Of a stretch of DNA of 64,000 nucleotides, positions 33,538 through 42,484 are shown one piece after another. Where the stretch lies: the NCBI RefSeq assembly GCF_051521505.1, contig NZ_CP150356.1, positions 248,001 through 312,000 of the forward strand, given 5' to 3'. A model generated the notes under the pieces. It saw only the letters and a program-made list of their open reading frames with translations. It made no database searches and was not told where the DNA came from. The translations under genes were made by a program, and so were the position numbers. Each line of letters starts with the position of its first letter. Within the stretch, counting starts at the first letter, position 1. The stretch is from Sorangium sp025924095 (GTDB lineage: Bacteria > Myxococcota_A > Polyangia > Polyangiales > Polyangiaceae).

Positions 33538-34722
33538 CTACCCCTCAGGCACCAGCGCCGGCGCCGCCGCGGCTCGACCGCGGGAACCTCCCTGGAGGGG
33601 CGCCGCGGGCAGGTGGATCGATCCGCCGGGACGGTCACGGAGGCTGCGGCCCTCGCGACGAGACAGGCACGCTTGCGCCTCCGCAAGGATGGCCAGGGCG
33701 ATCTCCTCCGGCGTCTCGCCCCCGAGGTCGAGGCCGATGGGGCTGTGCAGACCGCCTGCGCACGCGAACGTGGGCGCGCCGCTCTCGGCCAGCAGGCGCT
33801 CCGCACGGCGCCGCGGTCCCAGCAGGCCAAGATAGGCGACAGGAACCGTGGAGAGAGCTCGCAGGAGCGCCCGGTCCTGCGTCACGCTGTGCGTCATGAC
33901 CACGCAGGCTGTTCCGGGCGCGATAACGAGGTTGGCGAGCGGGGACGCGCGGTCTGTGACCACCACCTCGTCGGCGACGGGGAAACGATCCCGGCGGGCG
34001 TAATGGGCCCGAGCGTCCGCTACGGTCACGTGCCACCCGAGCTCCTTGGCGAGACGCACGAGCGGAACCGCGTCGTGGCCGCCGCCGAATACGACGAGAG
34101 AGCGCGGCGGGCGCACCACCTCGAGGAAGACGTCGACCCGCACGCGCGCGCCCCCGAACGCCACCTGTTCGGAGGCTCCTCGCCGCAGGCAGTCCGCGGC
34201 GCGCGCGGCGATGCTTCGCGCCAGCGCGGCGTCGGGCAACCGGCCGCCGAGGTGGCCGTCCGCATCGAGGGTCACGCGGTCCCCGACGCGCGCCCGCGAG
34301 GGGTCGAGCGAGCCGATCACGGTGGCGAGCACCCCCGCGCGCCGGCGCGTCACGCACGAGGCAAGGAAATGGATCGGCTCGACCGGCTCCTCCTCGTGGC
34401 GCAACCGCTCGAGCAGCACGTGAATCACCCCCTCGCAGCCCAGGTCATAGGGGCGTTCACCCTCCTCCTCCTCGCGCGTGCTGTATCGGACGAGGGCGGG
34501 GCTCCCATTGCCGGTCAACCACCACGCCTTGCGCGCCACGTCGCCCTCCAGGCAGCCGCCGCTCACCGAGCCGACGCGGCGCCCGTCCTCGACGAGCAGC
34601 ATGCGCGCGCCGGGGCGTCGATAGGCCGAGCCCTCCACGCGCACCACCGTGGCCAGCACCGCATCCTTGCCGTCGCGAACGGCCTCCGACCACAGCGAGA
34701 TGACGGCTTGTGCTTCGTTCAT
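33538..34722 (-). CDS. XdhC-family molybdenum cofactor insertion/sulfuration factor
   Basis: 394 aa, start at 34722 with GGGAGAG upstream. The N-terminal XdhC_CoxI region shows DAVLATVVRVEGSAYRRPGA, SVSGGCLEGDV and LGCEGVI. The C-terminal Rossmann-like domain shows SLVVFGGGHDAVPLV, VVMTHSVTQDRALL, YLGLLGPRRRAERLL and PIGLDLGGETPEEIALAILAE. XdhC binds and sulfurates Moco and hands it to xanthine-dehydrogenase-type enzymes. It is the last gene of the operon that encodes such an enzyme. Confidence 0.94.
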   Translation of the reverse strand: MNEAQAVISLWSEAVRDGKDAVLATVVRVEGSAYRRPGARMLLVEDGRRVGSVSGGCLEGDVARKAWWLTGNGSPALVRYSTREEEEGERPYDLGCEGVIHVLLERLRHEEEPVEPIHFLASCVTRRRAGVLATVIGSLDPSRARVGDRVTLDADGHLGGRLPDAALARSIAARAADCLRRGASEQVAFGGARVRVDVFLEVVRPPRSLVVFGGGHDAVPLVRLAKELGWHVTVADARAHYARRDRFPVADEVVVTDRASPLANLVIAPGTACVVMTHSVTQDRALLRALSTVPVAYLGLLGPRRRAERLLAESGAPTFACAGGLHSPIGLDLGGETPEEIALAILAEAQACLSRREGRSLRDRPGGSIHLPAAPLQGGSRGRAAAAPALVPEG

Positions 34723-34808
34723 CGGGGGTCTCTCCCATGGATTCGAATCGACGTTCGGACCTCGCGCGTGGCGCCGTGCGCCCTCGACGCCGAGCCATCG
34801 CCGCGGGG

Positions 34809-37001
34809 TTACAGCACGTCCTCGACCCGGACCGGCAAGTGGCGGAGGCGGCGCCCGGTCGCGTGATGGATGGCGTTGACGATCGCGGGCGCCACGCCGA
34901 CCATCACCACCTCGCCAAGACCCTTGACGCCCATGCTGTTGATGAGCGGGTCCGGCTCGTCGATGAACTCCGCCTCGATCGTCCCGATGTCCGCGTTGAC
35001 GGGGATCACGTACTCCGCGAGGTCGGCGTTCACGAACCCGCCGTACCGGGGGTCCACCTCGCTCACCTCGCGCAGCGCCGCGCCGATCCCCCAGACCACG
35101 CCGCCGAGCACCTGGCTGCGCGCCGTGCGGGGGCTGACGACCCGGCCACAGTCGACGACGCTCACCACGCGTGGCACGCGGATCCGCCGGGTGCGTGGCT
35201 CGATCCGCACCTCGACGAACTGGGCGCAAAAGCTCATGGAGACAAAGTCGGGATAGGCCGGGCCGGCGGCCGCGGGGAGCCCCTGGGCGACACGGTCGAA
35301 GATCGCGTCGGGCTGGCCGGGCGCATGGTGGCGCGCCTCGACATCGACGTGCGACCTGCCGGCGTCACGCAGGATCTGCTGGAAGGTGCGGTGGGCCGGT
35401 CCGTCGCCTGCCAGTCGCCCGAGCTCCCGCAGCATGTTCAAGGCTGCCTGGTGCACCGCGGGCAGGGCCGTGGCGGCCCCCCACGAGCCCGCGGTGAGGT
35501 GCTGGGGCACGCTGCCCGTGTTCCCGACGAGGATGTTCACCGCCTCGGCCGGAACGCCGAGATCCACCGCGACCGTGGAGGCGATGGCCGTGCGGATCCC
35601 CTGGCCCATCTCGTGCCCGCCGACGCTCACGAAGATCTCGCCCGCATCGGTCACACGCAGCATCGCGATGGCCGGCGCGGTCGCCGCCTTGTACGCCCCG
35701 AGCGCGACGCCCCACCCGACGAGCGTGCCGTCGGCCAGGCGCATCGAGCCCGGCGCCTGCGTTCTCCTCTCCCAGCCAAACCGCTCGGCGCCCCTCTCGA
35801 GGCACGCCACGACGTGCCGGGACGAGAACGGCCGGCCGGTCAGCGGGTCTGTCGCTGCGTCGTTGGCGACGCGGAACGCGACCGGATCACGGCCGAGCGC
35901 ATACGCCAGCTCGTCGACGGCGGTCTCGAAGGCGCACGCGGCGATGTGCTCGAACGGGGCGCGCGCGAAGCCCGGCGTCTGGATGTCGTTGCGGACAAGG
36001 CGCTCGCGGCCGCGGAAATTCGCGATGCCGTACAGGCGCGCGGTCAGATCCGCGTAGGACAGCGGGAAGAGGTCATGGCGCGAGGTCTGGTGGTCAATCT
36101 CGTGCACGGCGGCCACCATGCGCCCCGATGCATCGGCCCCGAGCCGCACCGTATGGCGGCTGGCGGGGCGGAAGCTCGCATTGTTGAAGATCTGCGCCCT
36201 GGGGACCACCAGCTTGACCGGACGGCCGAGCTCGCGAGCCGCCAGCGCGACGAGCGCTGTGTGTGCCTGCAACGAGTTTCTCTGACCGAAGCCGCCGCCG
36301 GCCGTGGGCGAGAGCACCCTGATCCTGTCCGGAGCCAGCCCGAACACCTTGGCCAGGCCGTGCCTGAGCGCCTCGGCGTTCTGCGTCGATTCGCGGATCG
36401 TGAGCTCCCCCCGCGACCACTCCGCCACGGTGGCCAGGAGCTCCATCGGGTTCTGGTGCTGGGGAGGGCCTTGAAACGTCGCGTCCACGCGCGTCGCGGC
36501 CGTCGACAGGGCGCCGTCCGCGTCGCCGGCGACCCGATCCGCGAAGGCGGGCTTCGGCAACGGGGAGTCCGCTTGCGCGAGGATCTCCGCGCCCGGCGCG
36601 TCGAGCGTCACGCTGATGGCGCCCTGCTCATACGTGGCGCGGACGAGCGCCGCGGCCTCCCTCGCCGCCTCGAGCGTATCGGCCACCACAAGCGCGATCG
36701 GCTGGCCGCGGTAGGCGATCGCCGCGCCGAGCAGGGGCTGCAGGCTCTGAAAACCGTAGCCGCCGCCGAGCAGGAACCCGGCCGACTGCAGGCCCACCGT
36801 GTCGAGGTGCGTCAGGACCAGCCGCACGCCAGGGACGCGGCGGGCGGCGTCCGTATCGAGGCTCAGGAGGCGACCGCGGCCGATCGTCGCCACCGCCAGC
36901 ATCCCGTGGGCGAGCCCGGGGAGGGCGTGATCGGCGGTATACTGGGTCGCGCCGCGCACCTTCTCGCGCGCGTCGACCCTGGGGATATCCGGATGGCTCA
37001 T
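34809..37001 (-). CDS. Aldehyde/xanthine oxidoreductase, molybdopterin-binding subunit (PaoC-like)
   Basis: 730 aa. It contains the N-terminal a/b hammerhead (REKVRGATQYTADHALPGLA) and the Moco-binding part: TAGGGFGQRNSLQAH, the HEMGQGIRTAI loop, and a late GVKGLGEV with the active-site Glu. Its size and lack of fused FAD/FeS domains fit the three-subunit PaoABC/YagTSR type, which oxidises aromatic and other aldehydes. Its start overlaps the FAD subunit stop by four bases. Substrate not predictable from sequence. Confidence 0.94.
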   Translation of the reverse strand: MSHPDIPRVDAREKVRGATQYTADHALPGLAHGMLAVATIGRGRLLSLDTDAARRVPGVRLVLTHLDTVGLQSAGFLLGGGYGFQSLQPLLGAAIAYRGQPIALVVADTLEAAREAAALVRATYEQGAISVTLDAPGAEILAQADSPLPKPAFADRVAGDADGALSTAATRVDATFQGPPQHQNPMELLATVAEWSRGELTIRESTQNAEALRHGLAKVFGLAPDRIRVLSPTAGGGFGQRNSLQAHTALVALAARELGRPVKLVVPRAQIFNNASFRPASRHTVRLGADASGRMVAAVHEIDHQTSRHDLFPLSYADLTARLYGIANFRGRERLVRNDIQTPGFARAPFEHIAACAFETAVDELAYALGRDPVAFRVANDAATDPLTGRPFSSRHVVACLERGAERFGWERRTQAPGSMRLADGTLVGWGVALGAYKAATAPAIAMLRVTDAGEIFVSVGGHEMGQGIRTAIASTVAVDLGVPAEAVNILVGNTGSVPQHLTAGSWGAATALPAVHQAALNMLRELGRLAGDGPAHRTFQQILRDAGRSHVDVEARHHAPGQPDAIFDRVAQGLPAAAGPAYPDFVSMSFCAQFVEVRIEPRTRRIRVPRVVSVVDCGRVVSPRTARSQVLGGVVWGIGAALREVSEVDPRYGGFVNADLAEYVIPVNADIGTIEAEFIDEPDPLINSMGVKGLGEVVMVGVAPAIVNAIHHATGRRLRHLPVRVEDVL

Positions 37002-38002
37002 GGCTGTTCTGCCCTCTGTCGTGCGATCATCAACGCGTCCGTGATCGTTTGCGCCCCCAGCTCGACCTTGAAGGCGTTGTGGACGCCCGGGCTCGCGGCC
37101 GCGAACGCGGCCTGGCCAGCGCTCTGCGCGACGTCCTCGGTGAGCGGCTGACCGAGCAATACGTTCTCGGCCTCCGGCGACCGCCAGGGCCGGGTCGCGA
37201 CGCCGCCGAGGGCGACCCGCGCTTCAGCGACCACGCCGGCGCTGAGCCGGACGGCGACGGCCGCCGACGTGAGCGCGAACGCGTAGGATTCGCGGTCGCG
37301 TATCTTGTGATAGGTCGACCCGCGGCCCGCCTCGGACCTCGGCACGCGAATGCGTACGATCAGCTCGTCAGGGGCCAGCGTCGTCTCGACCTCCGGCGTG
37401 GAGCCCGGCTCCCGATGCAGCTCCGCCAGGGGAATGGAGCGCTCGCCGCGCGGGCTCAGCGTGTCCACCACCGCGTCGAACGCCACGAGCGCGACGGCCC
37501 AGTCCCCCGGATACACCGCGGCGCAGGCGTCGCTCGCGCCGAGGAGCGCATTGCCGCGATCCATGCCATCCCGCGCCGCGCATCCGCTGCCGGGCTCCCG
37601 CTTGTTGCAGGCAAACGGCTCTCCACCACGGAAATAGGCGCAACGGGTCCGCTGCAGCAGATTGCCGCCCACCCGCGCCATGTTGCGCAGCTGCTGCGAG
37701 GCGGCCTTCCACATCGCCTCCGACAGCGCGGGGTAGTCCTCCTTCAGCCGGCGATCGGCGGCCACATCGCTCATCCGGGCCAGCGCCCCGAAGACGAGCT
37801 CGTGCGGGCCGGAGGTGTCGAAGCGCGCGAGCGCGTCGAGGCGGGTGATGTCGATCACCCTGAGAGGACCCTCGACGCCCAGCTTCATGAGATCGTAGAG
37901 CGTGGTCCCTCCCGCCAGGAACCGGGCTCCGGGGCCGCCGCCGGCCATGGCCGCGATCGCCTCCGCCGGCGTCGACGGCCGTATGTACGTGAAGCTTTGC
38001 AT
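36998..38002 (-). CDS. Oxidoreductase FAD-binding subunit with Cys-rich insert (PaoB-like)
   Basis: 334 aa. The FAD-binding PCMH part shows ARFLAGGTTLYDLMKLGV and NMARVGGNLLQRTRC. Between about residues 125 and 165 lies an insert with four Cys (RCAYFRGGEPFACNK, SGCAA and DACAAVYPGD), as in PaoB and 4-hydroxybenzoyl-CoA reductase, where it holds an extra [4Fe-4S] cluster. The C-terminal CO_deh_flav_C domain is complete. It passes electrons from the 2Fe-2S subunit to an acceptor. The start is 3 bp after the FeS subunit stop. Confidence 0.93.
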   Translation of the reverse strand: MQSFTYIRPSTPAEAIAAMAGGGPGARFLAGGTTLYDLMKLGVEGPLRVIDITRLDALARFDTSGPHELVFGALARMSDVAADRRLKEDYPALSEAMWKAASQQLRNMARVGGNLLQRTRCAYFRGGEPFACNKREPGSGCAARDGMDRGNALLGASDACAAVYPGDWAVALVAFDAVVDTLSPRGERSIPLAELHREPGSTPEVETTLAPDELIVRIRVPRSEAGRGSTYHKIRDRESYAFALTSAAVAVRLSAGVVAEARVALGGVATRPWRSPEAENVLLGQPLTEDVAQSAGQAAFAAASPGVHNAFKVELGAQTITDALMIARQRAEQP

Positions 38003-38005
38003 GGC

Positions 38006-38686
38006 TCAGGTCCCTCCGATCTCCGGCGCGGCTTGCTGGATCGCAGCGAGGATGCCGGCATAAGCGCCGCATCGACACAGGTTGCCGCTCATGTACTCTC
38101 GTATCTGCTCCGCGGACCCGGCGTTGCCCTCGCGGACACAGGCCACCGCCGCCATGATCTGGCCGGGCGTGCAATATCCGCACTGGAGCGCGTCCTGATC
38201 GATGAAGGCCTGCTGCATGGGATGCAGCGGCCCGCCCTCCGGCGATAGCCCCTCGATCGTCGTGATCTCCCGGCCGTCGGCCTGCACGGCGGGGGTGAGG
38301 CAGGACGCGACACGACGGCCGTCGAGGTGCACGGTGCACGCTCCGCACTGACCGTGGTCGCAGCCCTTCTTGGCGCCGGTCAACTGCAGCTGCTCGCGGA
38401 GCACATCCAGCAGAGACGAGCGCAGGTCGATGTCGACCTCGGCCCTCGTGCCGTTGACGAGGAGCCGGACGGATGTGTCCGCGCTCCTCGCCGGCGTGTC
38501 GCATCCCGTGCAGGCGCTCCCGAGCGCCGACAGCCCGCTGGCCACCGCGATGGATCCCGCGGTGAACTGACGTCGGGTGAGGAGGTGGGCCGCCAGCAGC
38601 CCGCCGCCGGTGTTCAGCTCGCCGGCGGTCTCCTGCTTCGATCGGCCTCCACGAAGGGGCGATGGTCGACTCGTCTTGTCCTGCAT
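38006..38686 (-). CDS. Oxidoreductase 2Fe-2S subunit with Tat signal (PaoA-like)
   Basis: 226 aa. A Tat-type leader (LTRRQFTAGSIAVASG) near residue 37 implies export of the folded enzyme to the periplasm; the large subunits would ride along, as in PaoABC. The plant-type cluster is bound by KKGCDHGQCGACTV and the following C. The second cluster is bound by QCGYCTPGQ and CRCGAY. First gene of the leftward operon of four. The divergent LysR gene lies 108 bp away. Confidence 0.94.
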   Translation of the reverse strand: MQDKTSRPSPLRGGRSKQETAGELNTGGGLLAAHLLTRRQFTAGSIAVASGLSALGSACTGCDTPARSADTSVRLLVNGTRAEVDIDLRSSLLDVLREQLQLTGAKKGCDHGQCGACTVHLDGRRVASCLTPAVQADGREITTIEGLSPEGGPLHPMQQAFIDQDALQCGYCTPGQIMAAVACVREGNAGSAEQIREYMSGNLCRCGAYAGILAAIQQAAPEIGGT

Positions 38687-38785
38687 GGTGATCTCCTCGC
38701 GACAGGCGCCCAGATACCCCGGCCCGGGCTGAACGCGACTCGTCCTGTCGTGACCATGCGCCCGCGCACCCCACCATGCCAGTGA

Positions 38786-38805
38786 ATAGGATATATGAGT
38801 CCTAT
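38786..38805. promoter_or_regulatory. Inverted repeat at the LysR start codon
   Basis: ATAGGA and TCCTAT flank 8 bases, spanning both candidate LysR start codons (38795, 38804). Bound protein here would block LysR translation or transcription, so autoregulation is plausible. Inferred from symmetry only. Confidence 0.45.
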
Positions 38806-39730
38806 GAACCCCAGTTATGGGAGAGACCTCGACCTCAACCTCCTGCGCGTGTTCGCGGTGGTGGCGGACACGGGCAGCGTCACCGCGGCGGCGGGCCGGC
38901 TCTACCTGACCCAGCCGGCGGTCAGCGCGGCGCTGCGCAGGCTGGCCACCGCCGTCGGGGCTCCGCTGTTCGTGCGGCGCGGGCGCGGCCTCGCGCTCAC
39001 CGGCCGGGGCGAGCGGCTGCGCGCGACGCTCGTGCCCCACCTCCAGGCGATCGTCGACGCCGCGCTCAACGAGCCGCAATGGAACCCGGCGACAAGCGAG
39101 CGCACATTGCGCCTCGGCCTGTCCGATACAGCCGAGTTCTGGCTGCTGCCCGCGCTGCTCCGCGCCCTCGCGCCCGAGGCGCCGCGAATGCGCGTGATCG
39201 CCGTGCCGGTGCAGTTCCGCACGATCGCGGCGGCGCTCGCGGGCGGCCTCGACGCCGCGGTCACCGTCGCCGACGACCTGCCCGCGACCGTGCGCCGCCA
39301 GGCGCTGTACTGCGGCGGCTTCGTGTGCCTGTTCGACCCGCGCCACACGCGCCTGCGCCGCACGCTGACCACGGAGGACTACTTCGCGCTCGATCACGTG
39401 ATCGTCAGCTACAACGGCGACCTGCGCGGCATCGTCGAGGACGTGGTGCAGCGCTCGCGCAAGGTCCGCTGCTCGGTCTCGACGTTCGCGAACCTCGGCG
39501 CGCTGCTGGACGGCAGCGCCCTTGTCGCCACCGTCCCCACCAACATCGCCGCGTACATCCGCGAGACCCGGCGGCACCTCGCCACGCGCCCGCTGCCGTT
39601 CACGATCGAGGGCACGCCGACGGAGCTCGTGTGGCCGTCGAGCACCGACGACGACGACGCGTGCCGGTTCGTGCGCGGCAAGATCGTCGAGGTCGCGCGG
39701 TCCGCATCGTCGAAGCCGCGGCGAGCCTAG
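38795..39730 (+). CDS. LysR-family regulator (NahR/NodD-like)
   Basis: 311 aa. The HTH (DLNLLRVFAVVADTGSVTAA, then RLYLTQPAVSAALRRL) and the effector domain (LRLGLSDTAEFWLLPALLRA, SFT-type STFANLGALL and TELVWPSS) match the NodD/NahR/LinR subgroup that senses aromatic compounds. It is divergent from the oxidoreductase operon. Met at 38804 is the alternative start; neither has a clear ribosome site. It probably activates the oxidoreductase genes in response to an aromatic aldehyde or acid. Confidence 0.92.
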   Translation: MSPMNPSYGRDLDLNLLRVFAVVADTGSVTAAAGRLYLTQPAVSAALRRLATAVGAPLFVRRGRGLALTGRGERLRATLVPHLQAIVDAALNEPQWNPATSERTLRLGLSDTAEFWLLPALLRALAPEAPRMRVIAVPVQFRTIAAALAGGLDAAVTVADDLPATVRRQALYCGGFVCLFDPRHTRLRRTLTTEDYFALDHVIVSYNGDLRGIVEDVVQRSRKVRCSVSTFANLGALLDGSALVATVPTNIAAYIRETRRHLATRPLPFTIEGTPTELVWPSSTDDDDACRFVRGKIVEVARSASSKPRRA

Positions 39731-39834
39731 CCCCCGAGGAGAGCGCGCCCCTCGCCCGCTCTCCGCCGCGCGTCGCCACGGCGCGAGGACGGCGCGCCCT
39801 GGACTGCAGCCCTGGATCGGAGTAAACCAGTTAT

Positions 39835-39849
39835 CGGAACTTCATTCCG
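39835..39849. promoter_or_regulatory. IclR-type operator before the IclR gene
   Basis: CGGAACTTCATTCCG is a perfect 5-5-5 inverted repeat of the GGAA-N5-TTCC form found in IclR-family operators. It lies 5 bp upstream of the IclR start codon, ideal for autorepression, and would also control the co-transcribed aminotransferase gene. Confidence 0.65.
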
Positions 39850-39853
39850 GATA

Positions 39854-40555
39854 ATGGAACGATCTGGAACGGTCGACAAGGCGGTGCGCGCCCTCGAGGC
39901 GCTGCGCGAGGGGGGCGGCAGCGCCTCGCTGGCGGAGCTCGCGGCGCGCCTCCGCATGCCCAAGGCGACGCTGCACCGGCTGCTCGCGTCGCTCGCCGCG
40001 CACGCGCTCGTCGAGCAGGACGGGGAGGGGCGCTACCGGCTCGGCGTCGGCCTCATCCGCCTCGGGCTCGGCGCGCAGGGGCTCGACCCCGTCGCGCGCG
40101 TCGCGAAGCCCGAGCTCGAGCGGGCGGCGCGCGCCTTCGGCGAGACGTTCTTCCTCGTCGCCGCGCGCGCGGGGCGGCTCGTCGTGCTCGACAAGGCGGA
40201 GGGAACGGGGCTCCTGCGCGCGGCGCCGACGGTCGGGGCCGAGGTCCCCGTCGACGTCACCGCGAGCGGCCGGCTCTACCTCGCGCACGCGCCGGAGCTC
40301 GTGGGGGCCCCCTGCGCGGGCCCCGCCGCGCAGCGCGCCGCCAGGCGCGGCTACGACGTCAACGAGGGCGAGTGGATCGACGGGCTCACCGTCATCGCGG
40401 CGCCGGTGCTCGCGCGCGGCAGCCTGCACGGCTGCATCGCCTGCGCCGCCGCCGCCCAGAGCCTGCGCGGCGATCGTCACGACGCCGCGGTGCGCCACAC
40501 GCGCGACGCCGCCGAGCGCGTCGCGCGCGCTCTCCAGGGAGACAGCAGGAGGTGA
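39854..40555 (+). CDS. IclR-family transcriptional regulator
   Basis: 233 aa. The N-terminal winged HTH (VDKAVRALEALREGG, SLAELAARLRMPKATLHRLL) is followed by the IclR effector domain (GETFFLVAARAGRLVVLDKA, VDVTASGRLYLA, YDVNEGEWIDGLTVIAAPV). The effector domain is slightly short (usual family ~250 aa). The operator in front suggests autoregulation. The gene is 5 bp from the aminotransferase gene and is expected to control it. Confidence 0.93.
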   Translation: MERSGTVDKAVRALEALREGGGSASLAELAARLRMPKATLHRLLASLAAHALVEQDGEGRYRLGVGLIRLGLGAQGLDPVARVAKPELERAARAFGETFFLVAARAGRLVVLDKAEGTGLLRAAPTVGAEVPVDVTASGRLYLAHAPELVGAPCAGPAAQRAARRGYDVNEGEWIDGLTVIAAPVLARGSLHGCIACAAAAQSLRGDRHDAAVRHTRDAAERVARALQGDSRR

Positions 40556-40560
40556 ACGGC

Positions 40561-41451
40561 ATGAAGACATGGATCGATGGGCGAATCGTCGACGCGAAGG
40601 ACGCGACCGTGAACGTGACCGATCACGGGCTGCTCTACGGCGACGGCATCTTCGAGGGCATGCGCGTCGCCGCGGGGCGGCTCTTCCGGATCGAGCGCCA
40701 CCTCGCGCGGCTCGCGGCCGGCGCGAAGGCGCTCGGCCTCGCGCTGCCGCGCCCGCTCGATGGGCTCCGCGCGATCGTCGAGGAGACCGCGCGCGCCCAC
40801 GCCGAGCGCGAGGCCTACGTCCGCCTCGTTGTGACGCGCGGCGTGGGCCCGCTCGGCGTTGACCCGACCACCTGCGAGCGGCCGGGGCTGTTCTGCATCG
40901 TGGGGTCCATCCGCCTCTTCGACGACGAGCAGCGGCGGCGCGGCCTCGAGCTCATCACGTCGAGCCACCGCCGGCCGGACGCGGACGCGCTCGACATGCG
41001 GATCAAGAGCCTGAACTACCTGGGCTCCGCCCTCGCGAAGCTCGAGGCCAGGCAGCGCGGCGCCGACGACGCGCTGCTCCTGAACGCGCGCGGCCACGTG
41101 GCCGAGGCCAGCGTGGCCAACGTGTTCGCGCTCCGCGACGACGTGCTCGCGACGCCGCCCGCCACCGACGGCTGCCTCGAGGGCATCAACCGCGCGGCCG
41201 TGATGGAGCTCGCGCGCGGCCTCGGGCTCACCGTCGTGGAGCGCTCGCTCGGCCGGCTCGACTTCTTCGCCGCCGACGAGGCGTTCATGACGGGCACCGG
41301 CGCCGGCGTGATCGCGATGCGCAGCCTCGACGGGCGCGCGATCGGCCGCGGCGAGCGCGGCCCGGTCACCGCCCGCCTGACCGCGCTCCACCGGCAGCTC
41401 GCCGAGACCGAGGGCGTCGAGCTCATCGCCGCGCCCGGCGGCCAGACCTGA
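40561..41451 (+). CDS. Class IV PLP aminotransferase (branched-chain/D-amino acid/ADC lyase type)
   Basis: 296 aa, with a near-ideal AGGAGGTGAAC ribosome site. Fold-type IV markers are DHGLLYGDGIFEGMRV, AYVRLVVTRGVG, DMRIKSLNYLGSALAK (PLP Lys in IKSLNYL), GHVAEASVANVFAL and FMTGTGAGV. The NYL and EAS.AN patterns favour branched-chain or related amino acid aminotransferases. It is coupled to an IclR regulator rather than to a biosynthetic operon, so a catabolic or specialised role is likely. Confidence 0.93.
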   Translation: MKTWIDGRIVDAKDATVNVTDHGLLYGDGIFEGMRVAAGRLFRIERHLARLAAGAKALGLALPRPLDGLRAIVEETARAHAEREAYVRLVVTRGVGPLGVDPTTCERPGLFCIVGSIRLFDDEQRRRGLELITSSHRRPDADALDMRIKSLNYLGSALAKLEARQRGADDALLLNARGHVAEASVANVFALRDDVLATPPATDGCLEGINRAAVMELARGLGLTVVERSLGRLDFFAADEAFMTGTGAGVIAMRSLDGRAIGRGERGPVTARLTALHRQLAETEGVELIAAPGGQT

Positions 41452-41563
41452 ACGGGCAGGCCGAGGGAAGGGGAAAGCAACTTAACCGGTTCAGAACTCC
41501 GTCCATCGTCTTGTCGACAGCTCTCCCTGGAGACTCGACCGCGGCGGGCCGCCGGAGGGCACG

Positions 41564-42484
41564 TCAGCTGTCGCGGGCGATCTCCGCGAAGATCCCTCTC
41601 AGCCAGATGTGCGCCGGGTCCTTCGCTTGCCGCTCGTGCCACACCTGATCCAGCGAGAACCCGCCGAGCTCCACGGGCGGCTTCATGATGCGCAGCGCCT
41701 CCATCTCGGCGAACACGCGCGCGATGCGCGCCGGCACGGTCAGCACGAGATCGGTCTGGGCAACGATGTGCGCCGCCACGAGGAAGTGGGGGATCTGCAG
41801 CGCCACACGGCGCGAGAGCCCCCGCTCCGCGAGGACCTCGTCCACCCGGCCCCCGCCGTCGCCGCGCGGGCTGATGAGCGCGTGAGGTAAGCTCGTGTAG
41901 CTCTTGAGGGTCAGCTTGCTGCCCACCACGGGATGATTCTTACGCACCACGCACATGTAGTGCTCCTCGATGAGCCTTTGCCGGTAGAACCCGGCGGGCA
42001 CGGTGGGGAGCAGGCCGATCGCCAGGTCGACCTTGCCGGTCTCCATGGAGCTCCACATCTCGCCGTCGTAGGGGCGCGCGATCAGGTCGACGAAGGGCGC
42101 GTCGGAGAAGAGCTTTTGCACGAGCCGGGGCAGCAGGATGAGCTCCACGTAATCGACCGTGGCGACCGCGAACGAGCGGCGCGCCGTGGCGGGGTCGAAG
42201 CGGGGGCTGTGCGCGACCGTCGCCTCGATCTGGGCGAGGGCCGCGCGGATGGGGCCGATGAGCTCCTGCGCGCGCGGCGTCGGGATCATCCCCCTCGGCG
42301 TGCGCACGAGGACGGGATCGTCGATCAGCGCGCGGAGGCGCCCGAGGGCGTGGCTCATGGCCGACTGGCTCAGCCCGACGCGCGCCGCGGCGCGCGTGAC
42401 GCTCCCCTCCGCCAGGAGGGCGTCGAAGACGACGAGCAGGTTCAGGTCGATCGAGGCAAGATGCACGGGATGCATGGGGCCCAT
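41564..42484 (-). CDS. LysR-family regulator
   Basis: About 306 aa; Met at 42484 is used, with Met at 42475 and 42511 also possible and no clear ribosome site. The HTH (LNLLVVFDALLAEGSVTRAA, then VGLSQSAMSHALGRLRALID) and the effector region (VDYVELILLPRLVQKL, IGLLPTVPAGFY) match the NahR/PcpR-type group. No metabolic gene is close on either side, so the target is unknown. Confidence 0.9.
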   Translation of the reverse strand: MGPMHPVHLASIDLNLLVVFDALLAEGSVTRAAARVGLSQSAMSHALGRLRALIDDPVLVRTPRGMIPTPRAQELIGPIRAALAQIEATVAHSPRFDPATARRSFAVATVDYVELILLPRLVQKLFSDAPFVDLIARPYDGEMWSSMETGKVDLAIGLLPTVPAGFYRQRLIEEHYMCVVRKNHPVVGSKLTLKSYTSLPHALISPRGDGGGRVDEVLAERGLSRRVALQIPHFLVAAHIVAQTDLVLTVPARIARVFAEMEALRIMKPPVELGGFSLDQVWHERQAKDPAHIWLRGIFAEIARDS

